This document shows positions 24,731-36,037 of a stretch of 64,000 nt of DNA, in pieces. The DNA lies in assembly GCF_963666025.1 (NCBI RefSeq), contig NZ_OY762552.1, positions 2,316,001 to 2,380,000 on the forward strand, read 5' to 3'. The stretch is from an uncultured Methanobacterium sp. (lineage in GTDB: Archaea; Methanobacteriota; Methanobacteria; Methanobacteriales; Methanobacteriaceae). Within the stretch, counting starts at the first letter, position 1; every line of letters starts with the position of its first letter. Under the pieces are notes generated by a model. That model saw nothing but the letters and a program-made list of their open reading frames with translations, did no database searches and was not told where the DNA came from. Both the position numbers and the translations under genes were made by a program.

Positions 24731-25915
24731 ATGATAACGTCCAATTTTATCCAAATAGTGAGATCGGATGGGATGGATGTAAACGGCAAGCAGGGTAATG
24801 TGTGGGCGTTCCGTTTTGCCTGTTCTTCGGCTTTTTCACCCATTGAGCAGGAAATAGGAAACCCCAATGGAACTATTGGATCCGTGACCATGGGAATAGG
24901 AGAACGCATAATCAAGGGTGAAACTCCTGAGTTGTTCTACAGCAATGGGCAGATTGTCTATAAAATCAAAGATAAAGATGACCTGATACTTCTACTCGAT
25001 CCAACAACAGGCATTGTCAGAGACGTTGCTAATGGAATAACCGGAGCCTACTGCTACCACAACCAGATAACCAACCGTCGAATTGAATTGGCACAGAATT
25101 TAACTAGTAATGATCCGAATGTTCAACCTGAGTTTCCTTTGCTTATTAGTAGTGTGTCGCTGAATATTGCTAAAGAAATTCCTGAAATCATTGGACCTAT
25201 TGTGGAATCACTTATTGCAGTGGGCGGGACAATTAGTTTTGAAGCTGTTATGACAGTTGCAGGGCCTATATTATTAGTAGCAGCACCGATTGCATTACTT
25301 GAAGTTATGAGGCCCCAAATGATAGAGCAAGCTGAAAGTGAAGGGAATTTTAACACCGCTGAATGGTGGCGGCAGAGTTTTATGGATAGATGGAAAGATG
25401 CTCTGTACTTCATTATTTTCCAATCTGGCGGATGGTCAGATGTACTAAATGAACAAAACGCATACATTAACAGAATTAATCAACCATTATACGAACAAAG
25501 AGACCTAGAATGGCAAGAATTTTATGATAACTTTTGGGGTGGAATTAACTTTTTAATGGAAAATGGAGATGATAGACAAACCACATTGCCTGAGTTTTGG
25601 ATGCAACAAGCGATTGATAATATGGGTGTAGGAGGGGCTAGTGGAGGTCCAGATGAATGGTCAGAAGTGATTAAGAATATATGTATTGAGATTAGGAATA
25701 ATGTTATTGATGTGTATGAGGGCATACAAGCAGGGGATCCAGTAGCAATTGTTAAAGGTGGTGTTGGTTTTGGAGGAGGTGTTTTATTGTTATTTACAGT
25801 AGTAAGAGGTATTAGTTTTGATATTATTGAAGAATCTTATCAGAAATATATGCAATTTAGCGGAAATTCTACATCAGGAAGTTCAGGTGGTGGTGGAGGA
25901 GGTGTAATTCCTTAA
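24731..25915 (+). CDS. Detached C-terminal cassette of the giant protein with a different tail
   Basis: 394 residues, no signal peptide and no stalk. Residues about 13-134 repeat the giant protein's segment 2472-2593 from the MDVNG hinge to NVQPE, 54 residues of it without a change (NVWAFRFACS to YSNGQIV). From residue 135 the tail is unrelated to the giant gene's tail: two hydrophobic stretches (about 150-190, LLVAAPIALLEV), a Trp- and Gln-rich charged region (EWWRQSFMDRWKDAL), a Gly-rich hydrophobic span (GGVGFGGGVLLLFTVV) and a terminal SGSSGGGGGGVIP. The ATG at 24731 has no clear ribosome-binding site and homology begins after it, so this may be a silent donor cassette rather than an expressed gene. 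Confidence 0.7.
   Translation: MITSNFIQIVRSDGMDVNGKQGNVWAFRFACSSAFSPIEQEIGNPNGTIGSVTMGIGERIIKGETPELFYSNGQIVYKIKDKDDLILLLDPTTGIVRDVANGITGAYCYHNQITNRRIELAQNLTSNDPNVQPEFPLLISSVSLNIAKEIPEIIGPIVESLIAVGGTISFEAVMTVAGPILLVAAPIALLEVMRPQMIEQAESEGNFNTAEWWRQSFMDRWKDALYFIIFQSGGWSDVLNEQNAYINRINQPLYEQRDLEWQEFYDNFWGGINFLMENGDDRQTTLPEFWMQQAIDNMGVGGASGGPDEWSEVIKNICIEIRNNVIDVYEGIQAGDPVAIVKGGVGFGGGVLLLFTVVRGISFDIIEESYQKYMQFSGNSTSGSSGGGGGGVIP
24795..24945 (+). repeat. 151-bp copy of 22020-22170
   Basis: Exact copy of the post-hinge segment of the giant gene, located at the beginning of the detached cassette. It offers a homologous-recombination tract that could move the cassette's tail onto the giant gene. Confidence 0.85.
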
Positions 25916-25928
25916 ATTTTTTAGTAAT

Positions 25929-26040
25929 ATAAGAGACTGTCCATTAATTCAAAATCAAAAAAATCAGGATAAACAGAGATTTAAATTGTGAAATAAGCAA
26001 TATTATTTTGGTATCAAAATTAATTATGAGACAGTAGTAT
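25929..26040. mobile_element. Possible MITE-like element with imperfect terminal inverted repeats
   Basis: The left end reads AAGAGACTGTCCATTAATTC (25931-25950). The right end, on the opposite strand, reads ACTACTGTCTCATAATTAAT (from about 26038 inward). Both share ACTGTC followed by an ATTAATT-type stretch. The 110-base AT-rich interior codes for nothing. GAGACTGTCC-like ends are common on insertion sequences, so this could be a miniature derivative or a solo remnant. No target-site duplication is evident, so the call is tentative. Confidence 0.3.
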
Positions 26041-26075
26041 AATAACCATTCAAATATGAATTGGAGGATCATAAT

Positions 26076-26573
26076 ATGGGATTACGGGGAATTGTTAAAA
26101 ATGAATTTAATAAAAAATCACTGTTTAATGAAGGCAATAAATACCTTGAAGAAGGTGAATTTGATAAAGCACAAAAATGCTATGATGAAATTTTAAAGCT
26201 AGACCCTTCTTCTGTTAACGCATGGTATAATAACGGATTGATTTTTTTCAAAATAAAGAAATATATGAAATCTATTGAATTTTTTGATAATGCATTGGAT
26301 TTAGAACCTGGAAATATCAAAGCATTGATTAATAAAGGGTTGGCTCTTGGATCTCTCAATAAATATGAGAAGTCATATGCTTGTTTTGATAAGGCCTTAA
26401 AATTGAATCCTAAAAATGCCGAAACGTGGTATGGAAAAGGTATAGTACTTGGAAAAAATGGAAAATACCCGGAAGCTATTGAACATTTTGATAGAGCTTT
26501 GGAATTAAATCCTGATTTTAAGCCGGCTAAAGATTCTAAAAAGCTTATTAAGTCTATTAATCGACTGCCATGA
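26076..26573 (+). CDS. TPR repeat protein, 165 aa, next to the detached cassette
   Basis: Four tetratricopeptide units follow MGLRGIVKNEFNKKSLFNEG. An upstream in-frame TTG at 26061 exists, but GGAGG at 26063-26067 fits the ATG at 26076 with an eight-base spacing, so the shorter form is preferred. Its opening (MGL-basic-short helix) and its end (ELNPDFKPAKDSKK) resemble those of the TPR protein at 23111 (KLNPDFEPAKNQKD), so both probably descend from one ancestor. Each follows a tail-encoding gene, which makes tail-TPR a repeated unit. Confidence 0.8.
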   Translation: MGLRGIVKNEFNKKSLFNEGNKYLEEGEFDKAQKCYDEILKLDPSSVNAWYNNGLIFFKIKKYMKSIEFFDNALDLEPGNIKALINKGLALGSLNKYEKSYACFDKALKLNPKNAETWYGKGIVLGKNGKYPEAIEHFDRALELNPDFKPAKDSKKLIKSINRLP

Positions 26574-26599
26574 ATTAATTTAACATTAGGTTTTGAATA

Positions 26600-27445
26600 T
26601 TCATGGGGAAAGGATCTATTTAAACTGGGTTGTAGTGAAGAGTTGTAATATTGTTAACGCAGCTTATCTTACGTATCAGAATTCTTATTTTCAGAATGTC
26701 TTCACTCAAATCCACTATGTTAATAGTTTGTTCTTAAATCCAGTGGGGTCCACCACTTTCGTGCCGAACCAGTATTTACAGCCCCTTATCGATTATTACC
26801 ATCTCGAAAACATGACATTTGATCAGCTGGAGGATTCTATTCTGTTGTTGGTTAAGATAAAAAATAATTTCACGGATAGTGAAATTGCTTTCATTAAAAA
26901 TCATCGCCTTGAATTTATAGACCTGGTTGGTTTTATCATGGCCTATCCTGGTGATGCTATTCAAACCATAAGCTTTGTGGACCCAGACAACAACCAGACT
27001 GTGAGTATAAACTTCCCAGGAAACCTCATACTCCGAATGAGCCCCATGATATATTATGACGGTTACATGGAGGATACCAATGGAACCCAGTATGACGTGT
27101 GTTATGAGGGTGTTAGAAGCTTTGCCATAGCCACCACTAAAGTTACCAACAGTGTGGTACAGTACTGGCTTAACAAACAATCACAATTTGCACATGGTGC
27201 AATGAAAGCAGCCTATGGAACATTCCTCACATCTCTCTTGGTAATTAAAGCTCATGATATGGTGGCGGATCAGGCAGCTACAGCTTATAATGTTACATGG
27301 GCTCGTACCACACTGGTAGTGGTTTCATGTTTTGATGATGCTAAAGAGGCTTATATTACAGATGAATCTGGTCTAAGGAGGGTTATGGATGTAAACGGCA
27401 CCTAATGTAATGTTTGAGCCTCGTTTGGCCTCTTTATCTGATTTT
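26600..27445 (+). pseudogene. Decaying copy of the giant protein's pre-hinge C-terminal block
   Basis: Homology to the giant gene begins at CATGGGGAA (26603; matches 21210) and covers VVVKSCNIVNAAY to the MDVNG hinge, where TAA at 27403-27405 ends the longest frame. The homology continues past this stop in degraded form: the codons for NVWAF read AAT GTT TGA GCC, with a further in-frame TGA near 27440. It has no signal peptide, stalk or tail. An open frame of 270 codons exists from TTG 26593, but the missing ends mark it as a remnant. It supplies the block that precedes the hinge, while the cassette at 24731 supplies the part that follows it. Confidence 0.8.
26880..27023 (+). repeat. 144-bp copy of 21493-21636
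   Basis: Exact copy of a pre-hinge stretch of the giant gene inside the pseudogene; flanks carry substitutions, indicating patchy homogenisation. Confidence 0.85.
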
Positions 27446-27478
27446 TACATATTGGGGTTGGAAATATTCCAACTTGGA

Positions 27479-27847
27479 TCAAGGTGCTCCGCCTGCTCCT
27501 CCCAAATTTTCTCCAGTCACTGCATCAATTTCAATTTCACCCACATTCTGTCCGTTTTGGACGAGAGGAATAACATATACCTTCTTCCCATTAAATGTCT
27601 GGAGTACCGGAGTTCCGGTGGTTACACCAGGTTCTTTAACGTATTGTTGGGCTATACTTTTTGCTTTTTCAGGTGTTATCAGATTAGTGCTGTTTGTGGT
27701 ATTGTTAGTATTGTTGCTGTTGTTATTGCTCTGGTTAGACATGTTTTGAGTGTTATTCTGGGTGGTGTTAGTATTGGTAGTGCATCCAGAAACAAATACC
27801 ATTAAAATTATTAAAGCCAGCAGGGCCACTGTTGATTTTTTAATCAT
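27479..27847 (-). CDS. Lipoprotein with PepSY-like C-terminal domain
   Basis: 122 residues: a signal sequence ending in a lipobox-like VSGC (Cys at about 22), an Asn/Thr-rich linker of about 35 residues (probably N-glycosylated in the pseudoperiplasm) and a C-terminal PepSY-type domain (ITPEKAKSIAQQYVKEPGVT, IDAVTGENLGG). PepSY domains are found in peptidase inhibitors and cell-surface proteins. A related architecture is encoded at 53131-53544. The gene is convergent with the island and its 3' end abuts the pseudogene remnant, marking the island boundary. Confidence 0.75.
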   Translation of the reverse strand: MIKKSTVALLALIILMVFVSGCTTNTNTTQNNTQNMSNQSNNNSNNTNNTTNSTNLITPEKAKSIAQQYVKEPGVTTGTPVLQTFNGKKVYVIPLVQNGQNVGEIEIDAVTGENLGGAGGAP

Positions 27848-28077
27848 TTTATCTACCCCTTAACCATTGATCAGATTCCTAAATATTGATCATCAATTAA
27901 TTTATAGATGAACCTTTATTCCTATAAAATTATGGTATTTCCACATTAGATGATCATGAAAATTAGGTTAATGAATTTAAATAAACACCTTAAATAATAA
28001 AATACTCCCTATTTTAACTTAAAATTTAAAATTTAAATAATTAGATTTTTAAAATAATCAGATATTCACTGGAATAA

Positions 28078-28869
28078 TCAGCCAATATCCTCTTTTATCA
28101 TCTGCCGGTGGGGACATAGGAACGTGGTTCTACCACCTACTTTTATAGTCTCCAATTTTTCTCCCTCCGGGCATTCACCACCTTTATGGCGGTGGGGGAG
28201 AAGATAAGATTCTGGAAGGGATTTGATATTATCATTACATTCTATGGCTTTCTGCAGTACCTTTTTCATATTCTGAAAAATTTGTTCCCATTCCTGTTTA
28301 TTTAAAAGATCTGCACGGGTCACAGGATGCACTCCGCTCTGGTAGAGTATCTCATCAGCATATAAATTACCAATACCTGCTAAAAGGTTTTGGTTAAGGA
28401 GTAATGGTTTCATCATCCCTTTTCTGGACTTAAATATTTTCTGAAAATCTTCAAAATTTACTTCCAGGGCATCAGGACCCAATCCTTTACTTTCAATGAA
28501 TTCTTCAGGATCAGGCGTCAGGCCCAGTTTACCAAATTTACGGGCATCATCAAAGGCCAAATAGTTACCACCAGAAAATTTTATTAATAAACGAGGATAT
28601 TTGGAACTATTCTGGTTATCGTAGTGCAAATAGCCAGTCATTCCAAAATGCATTATGAGAAACAGGTCATTATCTAGTTTTCCAAAAAGATATTTCCCGT
28701 ATCTAATGCTGTCTGTAAATTCATGCCCTTCCAATGCTTTTTCCATCTGGCGGCTACTGGTTTCCACCAGGATTTCCGGACTGATCATGTTCACCTTGGT
28801 TATTAGTTGGTGGAGGGCTGTCTTATCAAAGTAATTCTTAAATATCTCCACACTGGGTAGTTCAGGCAT
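28078..28869 (-). CDS. Formamidopyrimidine-DNA glycosylase family protein (Fpg/Nei) with altered zinc finger
   Basis: 263 residues. MPELPSVE places the catalytic Pro2 and Glu3; the conserved Lys lies in RYGKYLFGK (near residue 60); and the H2TH region contains AGIGNLYADEILYQSGVHP. This identifies a bifunctional base-excision enzyme for oxidised bases. In the C-terminal finger the expected four cysteines are reduced to two: GGECPEGEK lacks the second Cys and FLCPHRQ has Arg where the fourth Cys would be. The Arg of GGRTTF that contacts the flipped site is retained. Family membership is secure; substrate is not. Confidence 0.88.
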   Translation of the reverse strand: MPELPSVEIFKNYFDKTALHQLITKVNMISPEILVETSSRQMEKALEGHEFTDSIRYGKYLFGKLDNDLFLIMHFGMTGYLHYDNQNSSKYPRLLIKFSGGNYLAFDDARKFGKLGLTPDPEEFIESKGLGPDALEVNFEDFQKIFKSRKGMMKPLLLNQNLLAGIGNLYADEILYQSGVHPVTRADLLNKQEWEQIFQNMKKVLQKAIECNDNIKSLPESYLLPHRHKGGECPEGEKLETIKVGGRTTFLCPHRQMIKEDIG

Positions 28870-29221
28870 TTAGTCACCATTAAATTTCATTGTCACTTTT
28901 AGAGTTAATTACCATTTAGTTTAGAGTTTATAAAAAAAGTTCTTTGGGGTAGATTTATTCAAAATAAATCTTTAGTAGATTTCTAGGTAACTTTCTAGGT
29001 AACTTCTAGTAAATTGACTTTAAACTAGTTTCAAAAATAGTAATTTCAAATGGAGGACTTGAATTACATATTAAATTGGACTTTTAGATTAAACTTCAAG
29101 CAAAAATTTGACTTTTAAGGAAATTAATATTAACTACAATAATATTGGCTTGAATACGATACTTAAAAAAAGAAAAGAAAAAAGGAGGTAAGGGGGGTTG
29201 AAAGTGGATTTTTGGAGGGTG
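28870..29221. other. Spacer downstream of glnK and upstream of the Fpg-family gene
   Basis: No gene seen. It holds a direct duplication TTTCTAGGTAAC (28980-28991 and 28992-29003), and next to the glnK stop a purine run (29165-29186) that reads as a T-rich terminator on the minus strand. The minus-strand promoter of the Fpg-family gene should be just above 28869, where TTTATAAAC (28926-28934 read in reverse) is a candidate TATA element. Confidence 0.4.
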
Positions 29222-29563
29222 TTAGACTGCTTTTTCTCCCCTTTCTCCTGTTCTGATACGGACAACGTCTTCTACCGGTGAGATGAATATTTTCCCATCT
29301 CCTATATCCCCGGTCTGTGCTGTTTCTACTATTGATTTAACAACACTGTCTGCATCTTCATCGGCTACGATGATCTCCAGACGGGTTTTGGGTAGCATGT
29401 CGATCCGGTAATCACTCCCTCTGTAACTTTCAGTGATGCCTAGTTGTCTTCCACGACCTTTTACTTCGGTCACGGTGATTCCGTTGCATCCTATTGTTTC
29501 GAGGGCATCTTTAACTTCATCTAATTTGTTTGGTCGAATTATGGCCACTATTTCTTTCATCAT
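29222..29563 (-). CDS. glnK: PII nitrogen regulatory protein GlnK (second pair)
   Basis: 113 residues with the full PII fold. The T-loop contains ITESYRGSDYRIDMLPKTRL, including the Tyr equivalent to the uridylylated residue of bacterial PII, and the ATP/2-oxoglutarate B-loop is TGDIGDGKIFISPVEDVVRI. GlnK binds AmtB and blocks the ammonium channel under nitrogen sufficiency. It follows amtB by 25 bases, with GAGGCGATATG providing the ribosome-binding site. The sequence is close to but distinct from the GlnK at 31348. Confidence 0.95.
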   Translation of the reverse strand: MMKEIVAIIRPNKLDEVKDALETIGCNGITVTEVKGRGRQLGITESYRGSDYRIDMLPKTRLEIIVADEDADSVVKSIVETAQTGDIGDGKIFISPVEDVVRIRTGERGEKAV

Positions 29564-29588
29564 ATCGCCTCTGCTTGCGCATATTTAT

Positions 29589-30815
<1,227 letters not shown>

Positions 30816-31347
30816 TGATTTTTTCCTCCTTTATTCATCTTATATTTAACTTTAGTTTTTTCAAAGATATTTGTAAACAAAGATACAAACACTATTTTTT
30901 TATTTATTAGAGATATTCTGGTGGTTATGGGCTTAGGTCAAAGGCCTAAAGCACTTTTTTCCTATTTTTTCATTTTAGTATTTCATGAAAAATTCACCCC
31001 ATCTACCGGATATCGGAAGCATACTTCCGACAACTGATCATTGTACCTTCCTCCTTATAAATGTTTTGGTTAAAATGTAACGAAAAAACAATGCCCTGGT
31101 TTTGACAGGTTTTCAGGGTGATCCTTTAAGGTTAGTACACTAAATTAGGAGAATTATTTAAAAAAATTGTCTATTTAAAAAATTGCAACAATTGGTGAAT
31201 AAACTTAATGGATTGTTGGAGTAAGATTACTGAATATCTTATAGTAATATACAGAATAGCTTATAGTAAATTTATAGAATATTAAAAAAAATTAAAGAGA
31301 ATAAGGGTAAAAAAGATAAAAAATGGGAAACAAACAGTTTTTAAATA
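30816..31347. other. Regulatory spacer between the two amtB-glnK pairs
   Basis: The 530-base gap contains a minus-strand TATA element and an NrpR-type operator for the second amtB (31015-31062), then a roughly 180-base leader down to the amtB start that holds no frame of note. On the upstream side it contains the A-rich region 31280-31330 that reads as a T-rich terminator for the first glnK. Confidence 0.5.
31014..31029. promoter_or_regulatory. NrpR-type operator, second amtB-glnK operon
   Basis: CGGAAGCATACTTCCG is a perfect palindrome with a four-base centre and contains GGAA-N6-TTCC, the site bound by the methanogen nitrogen repressor NrpR. It lies just downstream of a minus-strand TATA element (ATTTATAA, 31055-31062 read in reverse), so bound repressor would cover the transcription start. 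Confidence 0.75.
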
Positions 31348-31686
31348 TTATATTGCTTTATCTCCCCGTTCTCCGGTACGGATTCGTATTACTTCTTCTA
31401 CTGGGGATATAAATATCTTCCCATCTCCAATGCAGCCAGTCTGGGCGCTTTTGACAATGGTGTCTACGATCCCGTCCACATCCTCGGTTTTTGCCACAAT
31501 TTCCAGTTGAGTTTTAGGGAGCAGATCTACTTTGTAGTCAGTGCCTCGGTAACTTTCAGTAATTCCTAACTGTATTCCCCGTCCTTTAACTTCTTTGACT
31601 GTCAGCCCATGGCAACCAATTTCTTCCAGAGCCTGTTTAACATCTTCTAGTTTATCGGGTCTGATGATAGTTATGATTTTTTTCAT
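31348..31686 (-). CDS. glnK: PII nitrogen regulatory protein GlnK (first pair)
   Basis: 112 residues. The T-loop is ITESYRGTDYKVDLLPKTQL and the B-loop TGCIGDGKIFISPVEEVIRI. It differs from the second copy mainly in helix 2 and the C-terminal third, so the two may report on different AmtB partners. AGGTGAT lies before the ATG. It follows its amtB by 58 bases and ends in an A-rich (minus-strand T-rich) stretch. Confidence 0.95.
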   Translation of the reverse strand: MKKIITIIRPDKLEDVKQALEEIGCHGLTVKEVKGRGIQLGITESYRGTDYKVDLLPKTQLEIVAKTEDVDGIVDTIVKSAQTGCIGDGKIFISPVEEVIRIRTGERGDKAI

Positions 31687-31744
31687 TTCATCACCTCTAT
31701 GATCTCTATAAGGGTGTATGGCAGCTTTGTATTTTTAAAGCTGC

Positions 31745-32993
<1,249 letters not shown>

Positions 32994-33106
32994 ATATAAA
33001 ACAGTCTATTTTTGTTGTTTTTCCACTTTCAACAGTATAGGATCTCCTCCATTTTTGCCCAGTTGATCCATTAAAAGTTACCGGAATTCACTGGCAATAG
33101 GATGGG

Positions 33107-33120
33107 GGAAACATACTTCC
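33107..33120. promoter_or_regulatory. NrpR-type operator, first amtB-glnK operon
   Basis: GGAAACATACTTCC fits GGAA-N6-TTCC and shares CATACTTCC with the operator of the second pair. It lies about 14 bases downstream (minus strand) of the TATA box at 33135-33144, covering the expected transcription start, the normal NrpR arrangement. Confidence 0.75.
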
Positions 33121-33134
33121 GATTATGGATTTTG

Positions 33135-33144
33135 TTATATATAA
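33135..33144 (-). promoter_or_regulatory. TATA box of the first amtB-glnK operon
   Basis: TTATATATAA, palindromic and therefore readable on the minus strand, is the best box A in this spacer and has the NrpR-type operator immediately downstream. Confidence 0.6.
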
Positions 33145-33412
33145 CTTTTGCCCTTAAAAGTTAGAAAAAAGAATTTAATGATTTTAAACTTAATATTAAC
33201 TGGTTTAATTTAATATTTAGCCAATGAAAAATAGTAATTCAAATTCAAATCAGTTTTCCTTATAGAAAAATTTAGTATAATAGTTATGTTTTGAAAATGT
33301 GATTAAAAAATCTTATTAAAATTGTATGAAAAATTTTTATTTAAAATTTATTTAAATTTCATCAAAAATTAATTAAATATAAAATAAAAGAAGATAAGGA
33401 GTTTGTATTTCT

Positions 33413-34912
<1,500 letters not shown>

Positions 34913-36037
34913 CTATGACACCTCCTTTTTAGAATCTGTTTTGGGATTCATTTTATGGTTACTTTTAAGTACTTTGAAAACTGGGGCGGCAGAGTATTTG
35001 GTGCCGGCAGCTTTTGTAACATCTTCAGTTTTTGATGTTATGATTGCCTCTGGTTTCCATGGATTATCATCCATTTTATCCACAACAATTACTTCATCAG
35101 TTATATTTCCATCTAAAATGTAATTTAAGAGGGCAGTTGCCACTCCTCCATCCTGACCATCCACACCATCTGCACGGGCAGACACAATCTTAATATAATT
35201 TCCCAGTGCTTTCTGATCCAGGTCACGGCTAAGGACTTCCTGGGACAGGTAAGTGCGGGGGCAGGCCACATAACACAGATTACATTCTGGTGGACAGGTT
35301 CCCTTCAACTGAGGTTTACGGTCTTCAATGGATACTATGTTCTCTGGGCACACGTAATAACAGGCTCCGCAGAGCACACAGCTACCCACATCAACCACAT
35401 CTGACTTTAAGTCCTTAAACTGGCAGGATGAGACTTCTTCTGTGAACTCTTCATCGTTGATATACCGCCGGTAGAGAACTGGTCTGGCCACAGATTCCCT
35501 CTTTTTTATCTCTGCCCTGTTTTCTGTTTTCTTTTTATTGGCTAACTTCTCCAGTAGTACGAGGCCTGACTCTTCAATGGATTTGGTTTTAATATAACCT
35601 TCAGCTTCAGCTTTATTCAAAGCTTTAAGTCCTTTTTTTGTTCTGGCAATGACAGTGGACCATCCTGGAGCCGAACCCACGGATCCCACCGATAGGTCAG
35701 CCAGTTCTGAGGTGTAATCCATACATACCTGACAGTTTTTCCTCATACAGACTTTGGCCTGGGATAATGGAACTTTAAATACATCCCCATTTTTAAGGTA
35801 AGCCCAGAGGTGTCCTTTTTCCACTCTGAACTGGCCAATATCATCCATTTCAATGTTATTCTGCTTCAAGAACTCTTTTAGGTAAGTATGGGAGAAGTTT
35901 TCCATGCAGAAAAGTCCTAACTTGAAATCTACTGGAGAATCTCCCAGAATATCTGAGTAGTGGTCCATTTTTTCAGAGGCAATGATATGGCAGGGAGTTC
36001 CCACTAGAGTAACACTCTTCTGGTTGTTATCAGTCAT
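34913..36037 (-). CDS. FrhB-like F420/iron-sulfur protein, circularly permuted, glutamate synthase associated
   Basis: 374 residues related to the beta subunit of F420-reducing hydrogenase (FrhB), but with the two halves swapped. Residues 1 to about 165 match the C-terminal half of FrhB (LVGTPCHII, GLFCMENF, CQVCMDYTSELADLSVGSVG, GWSTVIART). A ferredoxin-like section follows (CVLCGACYYVCP, CPPECNLCYVACP, about 215-265). Residues about 280-360 match the N-terminal half (YIKIVSARADGVDGQDGGVA, WKPEAIITS, AAGTKYSAAP). FrhB-type proteins pass electrons between F420H2 and FeS clusters, so it probably feeds reducing power to the synthase subunit. The chain has no internal break. Confidence 0.85.
   Translation of the reverse strand: MTDNNQKSVTLVGTPCHIIASEKMDHYSDILGDSPVDFKLGLFCMENFSHTYLKEFLKQNNIEMDDIGQFRVEKGHLWAYLKNGDVFKVPLSQAKVCMRKNCQVCMDYTSELADLSVGSVGSAPGWSTVIARTKKGLKALNKAEAEGYIKTKSIEESGLVLLEKLANKKKTENRAEIKKRESVARPVLYRRYINDEEFTEEVSSCQFKDLKSDVVDVGSCVLCGACYYVCPENIVSIEDRKPQLKGTCPPECNLCYVACPRTYLSQEVLSRDLDQKALGNYIKIVSARADGVDGQDGGVATALLNYILDGNITDEVIVVDKMDDNPWKPEAIITSKTEDVTKAAGTKYSAAPVFKVLKSNHKMNPKTDSKKEVS

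Noticed and set aside
26593..27405. 270-codon frame considered as an intact gene
   Set aside because: It lacks the signal peptide, stalk and tail of its homologue, and homology continues past its stop through further in-frame stops, so it was called a pseudogene.
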